DNA from: Yersinia massiliensis CCUG 53443
GTDB lineage: Bacteria; Pseudomonadota; Gammaproteobacteria; Enterobacterales; Enterobacteriaceae
Length of the DNA stretch: 64,000 bases
NCBI RefSeq assembly: GCF_000312485.1
Contig: NZ_HE997647.1
Span: 124,001-188,000, forward strand
Direction of reading: 5' to 3'
Of this stretch, positions 59,682 to 64,000 are shown in pieces (position 1 is the first letter of the stretch; every line of letters starts with the position of its first letter). The notes beneath the pieces are model-generated. The model saw nothing but the letters and a program-made list of their open reading frames with translations, did no database searches and was not told where the DNA came from. Position numbers and translations under genes: made by a program.

Positions 59682-60403
59682 TTTCACCTCGGCGCGTACT
59701 GAATCGGCTTTGGTATTGGGGCAAACGAGGCGTTATTGGCATCGTTGTGCTGTGGCTGGCGGGCATTTTGATTTTTGCTTTCCTGCCGGTTCCTTTTTCT
59801 ATGGTGATGATTGAAAGGCAGTTGGGTGCATGGTTAACCGGTGATTTTTCCTATGTTGCGCATTCTGACTGGGTACCCATGGATGAAATATCCCCTTACA
59901 TGGCACTGGCCGTCATGGCGGCTGAAGACCAAAAATTTCCAGAACACTGGGGGTTTGATGTTGATGCTATCGAGTCGGCACTGACCCATAATCAGCGTAA
60001 TCAAAATCGTATCCGTGGCGCCTCCACGTTATCGCAGCAAACGGCAAAAAATCTGTTTCTTTGGGATGGTCGTAGCTGGGTACGCAAAGGGCTGGAAGTG
60101 GGGCTGACCGCCGGTATTGAGCTGGTATGGACTAAGCGCCGTATTCTGACGGTTTACCTCAATATCGCCGAGTTTGGCGAGGGAATTTTTGGTGTGGAAG
60201 CCGCAGCACAGCATTTCTTCAAGAAACCGGCGAGTAAATTGAGTGCGTCAGAAGCGGCATTATTGGCTGCGGTATTGCCCAACCCGCTGCGCTTTAAGGC
60301 GAATGCTCCCTCTGGCTATGTTCATTCTCGTCAACAATGGATTTTACGCCAAATGCGCCAGTTAGGTGGGAAGGAGTTTTTGCAGGAAAGCTCACTAGAT
60401 TGA
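59678..60403 (+). CDS. mtgA: Monofunctional peptidoglycan glycosyltransferase MtgA
   Basis: 241 residues. N-terminal membrane anchor ([20 protein letters not shown]), GT51 domain with catalytic Glu in [15 protein letters not shown] and [19 protein letters not shown]. It polymerises lipid II into glycan strands without a transpeptidase domain. Translationally coupled to elbB. Confidence 0.95.
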   Translation: MISPRRVLNRLWYWGKRGVIGIVVLWLAGILIFAFLPVPFSMVMIERQLGAWLTGDFSYVAHSDWVPMDEISPYMALAVMAAEDQKFPEHWGFDVDAIESALTHNQRNQNRIRGASTLSQQTAKNLFLWDGRSWVRKGLEVGLTAGIELVWTKRRILTVYLNIAEFGEGIFGVEAAAQHFFKKPASKLSASEAALLAAVLPNPLRFKANAPSGYVHSRQQWILRQMRQLGGKEFLQESSLD

Positions 60404-60407
60404 CAGC

Positions 60408-60441
60408 ATAAAAAACGGGCTTAGGTTGCGCTAAGCCCGTA
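60408..60441 (-). terminator. Terminator of dolP
   Basis: On the minus strand ACGGGCTTAG pairs with CTAAGCCCGT, followed by TTTTTT. It lies between the convergent mtgA and dolP stops. Confidence 0.85.
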
Positions 60442-60460
60442 AACGTATGACGTAACCGTA

Positions 60461-61036
60461 TTATTTAACGATGGTGAACGCGGTGGTGACGTGTTTAACG
60501 CCACTCACTTGGCTGGCAATCTGCGCGGCTGATTGCGCTTCCTGCTGAGTGACCAAGCCCAAAAGGAAGACTTCGCTATTTTCAGTCGTCACTTTCACGT
60601 TTGAAGATTTTACCGAGTCGGCGGTCAATAATTGCGAACGGACTTTGGTGGTGATCCATGTATCCATTGACGCGGTACCCAGATCAACAGGCTTACCTAT
60701 GCGCATCTCGTTATACACTTCAGTTGCGCCATCAACACCTGCGGCAATCTGTTTGGCGCGATTAGACAGTTCTGCGGTTGGTGTTTGCCCAGTCAGCAAT
60801 ACTTTCCCTTGATAAGCGGTCACCACAAAACGTGTCTGGCTTTTTATCTGCTGATCTTTGCTCAGCGCGTTGACGACTCTAGCCTCTAGCGTGCCATCGT
60901 CTACCTGAGTACCGACAGAACGTGGGTCTGTCACTGTTTTCGTTGCAACAGCCGCGCTGCCGACAACCACGGCACCGACACAGCCTTGCAATAGCAGGGC
61001 GCTGAGTAGCATGGCAAAAATATAACCAACCTTCAT
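60461..61036 (-). CDS. dolP: Outer-membrane lipoprotein DolP (YraP), two BON domains
   Basis: 191 residues from the ATG at 61036. Lipobox LLLQGC after MKVGYIFAMLLSA; two BON domains (VVNALSKDQQIKSQTRFVVT; VRSQLLTADSVKSSNVKVTT). It preserves outer-membrane integrity and binds acidic phospholipid at the division site. The E. coli protein is also 191 residues. It is 10 nt downstream of diaA. Confidence 0.95.
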   Translation of the reverse strand: MKVGYIFAMLLSALLLQGCVGAVVVGSAAVATKTVTDPRSVGTQVDDGTLEARVVNALSKDQQIKSQTRFVVTAYQGKVLLTGQTPTAELSNRAKQIAAGVDGATEVYNEMRIGKPVDLGTASMDTWITTKVRSQLLTADSVKSSNVKVTTENSEVFLLGLVTQQEAQSAAQIASQVSGVKHVTTAFTIVK

Positions 61037-61046
61037 TCGTGCTCCT

Positions 61047-61637
61047 TTAATCGTCCTGATGAGGAAATAGAGTGTTATCAATTAGATCACATAAACAATT
61101 CACTGTGAGCATGTGTAATTCTTGAACACGTGCGCCGCGGTGTGAAGGGATGCGGATTTCAACATCCTGCTGACCCAATAAACCCGCCAATTCGCCACCA
61201 TCGTAACCGGTGAGGGCGACAATGGTCATATCGCGCGTGACTGCGGCTTCGACCGCTTTCACAATATCACGGCTATTACCGCGAGTGGAAATCGCGAGTA
61301 AAACGTCACCAGCATGACCGAGTGCTCGCACTTGTTTGGCATAGACTTCATCATGCAAGCGATCGTTGGTAATGGCCGTCAGGACAACATTATCAGCATT
61401 CAAAGCAATCGCCGGTAGGCTTGGCCGTTCTGTTTCGAAGCGATTTATCATGCTGGCAGCAAAGTGTTGCGCGTTAGCCGCAGACGTCCCATTACCGCAG
61501 CAGAGAATTTTATTGCCATTAAGCAGTGACTGAACCAAGGTCATTGCTGCGCGAGAAATGGCATCAGGCAATGCTTCAGCCGCGGCAATCTGAGTTTGAA
61601 TACTTTCGGTAAAACAACCTTTAATTCTGTCCAGCAC
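61047..61637 (-). CDS. diaA: DnaA initiator-associating protein DiaA
   Basis: 196 residues. SIS-domain phosphosugar-binding fold ([40 protein letters not shown]) with the C-terminus [20 protein letters not shown]. It binds DnaA and promotes orderly assembly at oriC. It lies between yraN and dolP, as in E. coli. Confidence 0.95.
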   Translation of the reverse strand: MLDRIKGCFTESIQTQIAAAEALPDAISRAAMTLVQSLLNGNKILCCGNGTSAANAQHFAASMINRFETERPSLPAIALNADNVVLTAITNDRLHDEVYAKQVRALGHAGDVLLAISTRGNSRDIVKAVEAAVTRDMTIVALTGYDGGELAGLLGQQDVEIRIPSHRGARVQELHMLTVNCLCDLIDNTLFPHQDD

Positions 61638-61690
61638 GTTGATTTAACTCACTTGTTAGGTAAAAACCGGAAACAAACCGGTGAAAGTCA

Positions 61691-62044
61691 TCAATCCGCA
61701 TTGAAGGCGTTAGGCAGCCATTCTATCTGACTGCCAGTGATAGCAAAAACATCAAAACGGCACGGTGTCGTGGCAAAACTGGCACTTCGCTGGGCCAGCC
61801 AAACGGCGGCGGCTCGGAGTAACCGTTGTTGCTTGCGGTAGGTGACGCTGGCAGCGGCACCACCAAATAGGGCATTGCGCCGAAAGCGAACCTCGACAAA
61901 AACCCAGGTTGGCCCATCGCGCATGATAAGGTCAATCTCACCGCTTTGATAGGTGACATTAGCCGCTTGAAAAATTAAACCCGCCTGTTCAAGATGGCGG
62001 CGGGCTTGTTGTTCGTAGTATGCGCCAGTCATCCGTTGACTCAT
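61691..62044 (-). CDS. yraN: UPF0102 family protein YraN
   Basis: 117 residues (E. coli 131). Restriction-endonuclease-like fold core: [20 protein letters not shown] with the Asp/Glu/Lys pattern and Tyr-Arg-Lys-Gln-Gln following. Function unproven. It lies directly after lpoA. Confidence 0.92.
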   Translation of the reverse strand: MSQRMTGAYYEQQARRHLEQAGLIFQAANVTYQSGEIDLIMRDGPTWVFVEVRFRRNALFGGAAASVTYRKQQRLLRAAAVWLAQRSASFATTPCRFDVFAITGSQIEWLPNAFNAD

Positions 62045-62120
62045 TGGCTATCCTTATCCCCTGCATTCTCGCGGGGTTAGTGATATTCACTCCCCATAGT
62101 GAGGAGAGTGAATCAACATT

Positions 62121-64000
62121 TTATACAGCCGGTACGACCATACCCTGACGATATTGTAACCAAGGCAGTTTACGCGTGATAACACAATCCGCGGATGCGG
62201 TTAAATCACCAGTAGTGCCGCTGACTTGGAAGCCCGGAATCTGTCGCATTTCAGCAAAATGATTCGACAATGTCCATGCATCAATCCCCATCGCGTACAA
62301 ACGTACGAGTGAATAGTCGTTGGCATATTTAGCCGCAGCTTGTTGCATCAACACGGGGTTTGACCCTGCCATCAATGGAATATCACTAAACTGGATACCT
62401 TCCATTTCTAAGCGATAATCTGGGCCGGCACCTGCCTGATAGCTACGTGAACTTGCAAACAGAGCAGGTTTGCTACGTGAGCTGGTGGCCATATCAATCA
62501 TGGGCTTAATCAACGTTAATTCCGCCGGTGTGGCGATGATATATACCGCGTCAATGTTGCCCCCAGCAGATGTAGAGACGACCGGCGCGTCGACAGGTGG
62601 TGCTGGAATGGTCAGCCCTGCAATGGTGACTGAAGCCGGTGCAGCGGCGGGCGCACTCGACACCGCGACAGGTTGCCCAGTCAGGCGGATACCTGCGCCA
62701 CTGTTGATGGCTTGTTTTAGCTCAACGGTTGAACCGAAGTTCTGCTGCAAGACAGTCTGCCCACCCTGTTTCTGCCACTCTTCTGCGAAGGCTTTCGCAA
62801 TACGATCACCGAAAGCGCCACGCGGCGTTAGCAACAACGGCATTCTTTTTTCCTGACTCCACAGATGATGCGCGGCATCACGAGCTTCATCTTCTGGCGA
62901 CAAGGCGAAGTAGCAAATATTCGGGCTGTTGGTGCTGACCTCTGGCTGGTTCAAAGCCAGAATGTTTAGCGTGCTTGGGGTTGCGCTCAACTGCTCAACT
63001 TCAGGTTTAAGCAGGGGACCAACAACCAGTGTTGCGCCATCTTGCTGAGCTTGTGCCAGTAATGCGGCAACGGGTTGCGTGGTGGTGTCGTAGACTTTTA
63101 CCTGTGCATTGCTTGTGGCAACGGGCTGAGCGACGGGAGCGGGTGCTGCGATGGGAGCGGCATCAACTGGCGCTGCTGCCATATCTGTTGGCGCACCTTC
63201 TGTTACATCAGGCGTTACTGGCGCAGAAGCGGCAACCGGTAAACCATTTTGCGCGGCAGTAAACCCTTGCTGGATAGCATCAGCGAATACCTGTGCTGGG
63301 CCACTCAACGGCAATAACAATGCAATTTTCGCGGTGGAGGCTTGGCTAAAATTACTTATCTGAGTCAATCCCGTCGGCAAACTTTTCGCCGCTGGGTTTT
63401 GCGGATAGCGGTTTTGCCAGTCTTTAATGGCCGCCTTCAGCAGCTCAGGATCTTGCTTATTGTCCTGATACACATGCGTTAAATCCAACCAGCCTTGCAG
63501 CACGTTTTCATCCGCATTAATCACAATGTTGTTCAATTCTTGTGGTGTGAGCTGTGCTAGCGATTGCCAAGTGCTATCGATATTATCCTGGTGGGCTTTA
63601 TCTGTTAGCAATGGCTCTTGGGCGATAAATGCCCGAATCAATGGCAGCGTAGCTCTACCTTGATTGGCGGCAATTTGGGCCTGATAGAAGCGAACCTGTT
63701 GGTTTGGTGAAAGCTGAGTCGCATCTAGCTTGCCAAGAACATCTGCGGCGGCAGGGTTATTTTTCTGCGCGACTAACAATTCTGCAGTCAGTAATTGCTG
63801 TTCCTGACGTTGCGTATCGCTCAGATTAGCCGGTAGTGTGCCGAGTTGCTCTGCTGCTTGAGGGATTTTCCCTTCACGTAACAGGGCACGAATGGCGAGT
63901 AATTGCCAGTCAGCCTTGTTATCATCATTACTTTGCTGCAACTGCTGCAAATAATAATCGGCGTTAGCGCTTGCTTCGTCCTGTATATTTGTTGGCGGTG
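62121..64000 (-). CDS. lpoA: Penicillin-binding protein activator LpoA, C-terminal part (cut by window edge)
   Basis: The frame stays open through 63950 to the window edge; the TTG there is not the start. A TPR-type N-terminal region ([20 protein letters not shown]) and a periplasmic-binding-like C-terminal domain ([40 protein letters not shown]) match E. coli LpoA. Two Ala/Pro-rich inserts (around [20 protein letters not shown] and [20 protein letters not shown]) differ from E. coli. An outer-membrane lipoprotein that activates PBP1a. The signal peptide and lipobox are outside the window. Confidence 0.95.
   Translation of the reverse strand, partial: PPTNIQDEASANADYYLQQLQQSNDDNKADWQLLAIRALLREGKIPQAAEQLGTLPANLSDTQRQEQQLLTAELLVAQKNNPAAADVLGKLDATQLSPNQQVRFYQAQIAANQGRATLPLIRAFIAQEPLLTDKAHQDNIDSTWQSLAQLTPQELNNIVINADENVLQGWLDLTHVYQDNKQDPELLKAAIKDWQNRYPQNPAAKSLPTGLTQISNFSQASTAKIALLLPLSGPAQVFADAIQQGFTAAQNGLPVAASAPVTPDVTEGAPTDMAAAPVDAAPIAAPAPVAQPVATSNAQVKVYDTTTQPVAALLAQAQQDGATLVVGPLLKPEVEQLSATPSTLNILALNQPEVSTNSPNICYFALSPEDEARDAAHHLWSQEKRMPLLLTPRGAFGDRIAKAFAEEWQKQGGQTVLQQNFGSTVELKQAINSGAGIRLTGQPVAVSSAPAAAPASVTIAGLTIPAPPVDAPVVSTSAGGNIDAVYIIATPAELTLIKPMIDMATSSRSKPALFASSRSYQAGAGPDYRLEMEGIQFSDIPLMAGSNPVLMQQAAAKYANDYSLVRLYAMGIDAWTLSNHFAEMRQIPGFQVSGTTGDLTASADCVITRKLPWLQYRQGMVVPAV

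Overview
The window is chromosomal DNA of an enterobacterium, most likely a Yersinia species. The evidence is the gene order and near-E. coli-length orthologues of the npr-rapZ-ptsN-hpf-rpoN-lptBAC-kdsC-kdsD-yrbG / mlaFEDCB-ibaG-murA block, intergenic palindromic repeats of a type I associate with Yersinia and relatives, and an Anbu operon next to ridA-pyrIB. The exact species cannot be fixed by reading alone.

Layout. Positions 1-700 hold the end of a cytochrome b562 gene and rnk. Positions 1073-8802 hold an accessory carbohydrate operon: a lone PRD protein, an SFCGS protein, a DUF4312 protein, two membrane proteins (DUF4311, DUF4310), a deacetylase-like amidohydrolase, a DgaE-like ammonia lyase and a DgaF-like aldolase, followed by a PRD/EIIB/EIIA transcription regulator. 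Positions 9530-17224 are mgtA (minus strand), divergent from treR-treB-treC. The mgtA leader is long: a PhoP box, a spaced -10 box, two tiny leader ORFs and an intrinsic terminator can all be read. A lone flagellin gene follows (17667-18806). Next come the minus-strand Anbu operon (ATP-grasp, alpha-E, transglutaminase, Anbu; 19674-23600), ridA, and pyrBI with a pyrL attenuator (23868-26224). From 26979 onward the window is mostly core genome: nitrogen-PTS genes and rpoN, LPS transport and Kdo synthesis, the Mla lipid system, murA, degS/degQ, zapG/zapE, rplM-rpsI, sspAB, gltBD, yhcC, arcB, elbB-mtgA, dolP-diaA-yraN and the C-terminal part of lpoA.

Three 0.6-0.85 kb copies of a dispersed intergenic element (8811-9457, 18830-19675, 26302-26933) carry matching inverted ends and internal variable tandem repeats. 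Together with a remnant at about 17245 they separate the conserved blocks.

How the genes work together. The operon at 1073-6764 probably imports and phosphorylates an N-acylated amino-sugar acid through a PTS-like permease of unusual type, then deacylates it, deaminates it and cleaves it to pyruvate and glyceraldehyde 3-phosphate. This is inferred from the DgaE/DgaF homologues, the lack of a kinase, and the PRD regulators. The PTS theme recurs in treB and in npr/ptsN. The most interesting parts are this transporter operon, the mgtA leader, the Anbu operon and the terminal-inverted-repeat element.
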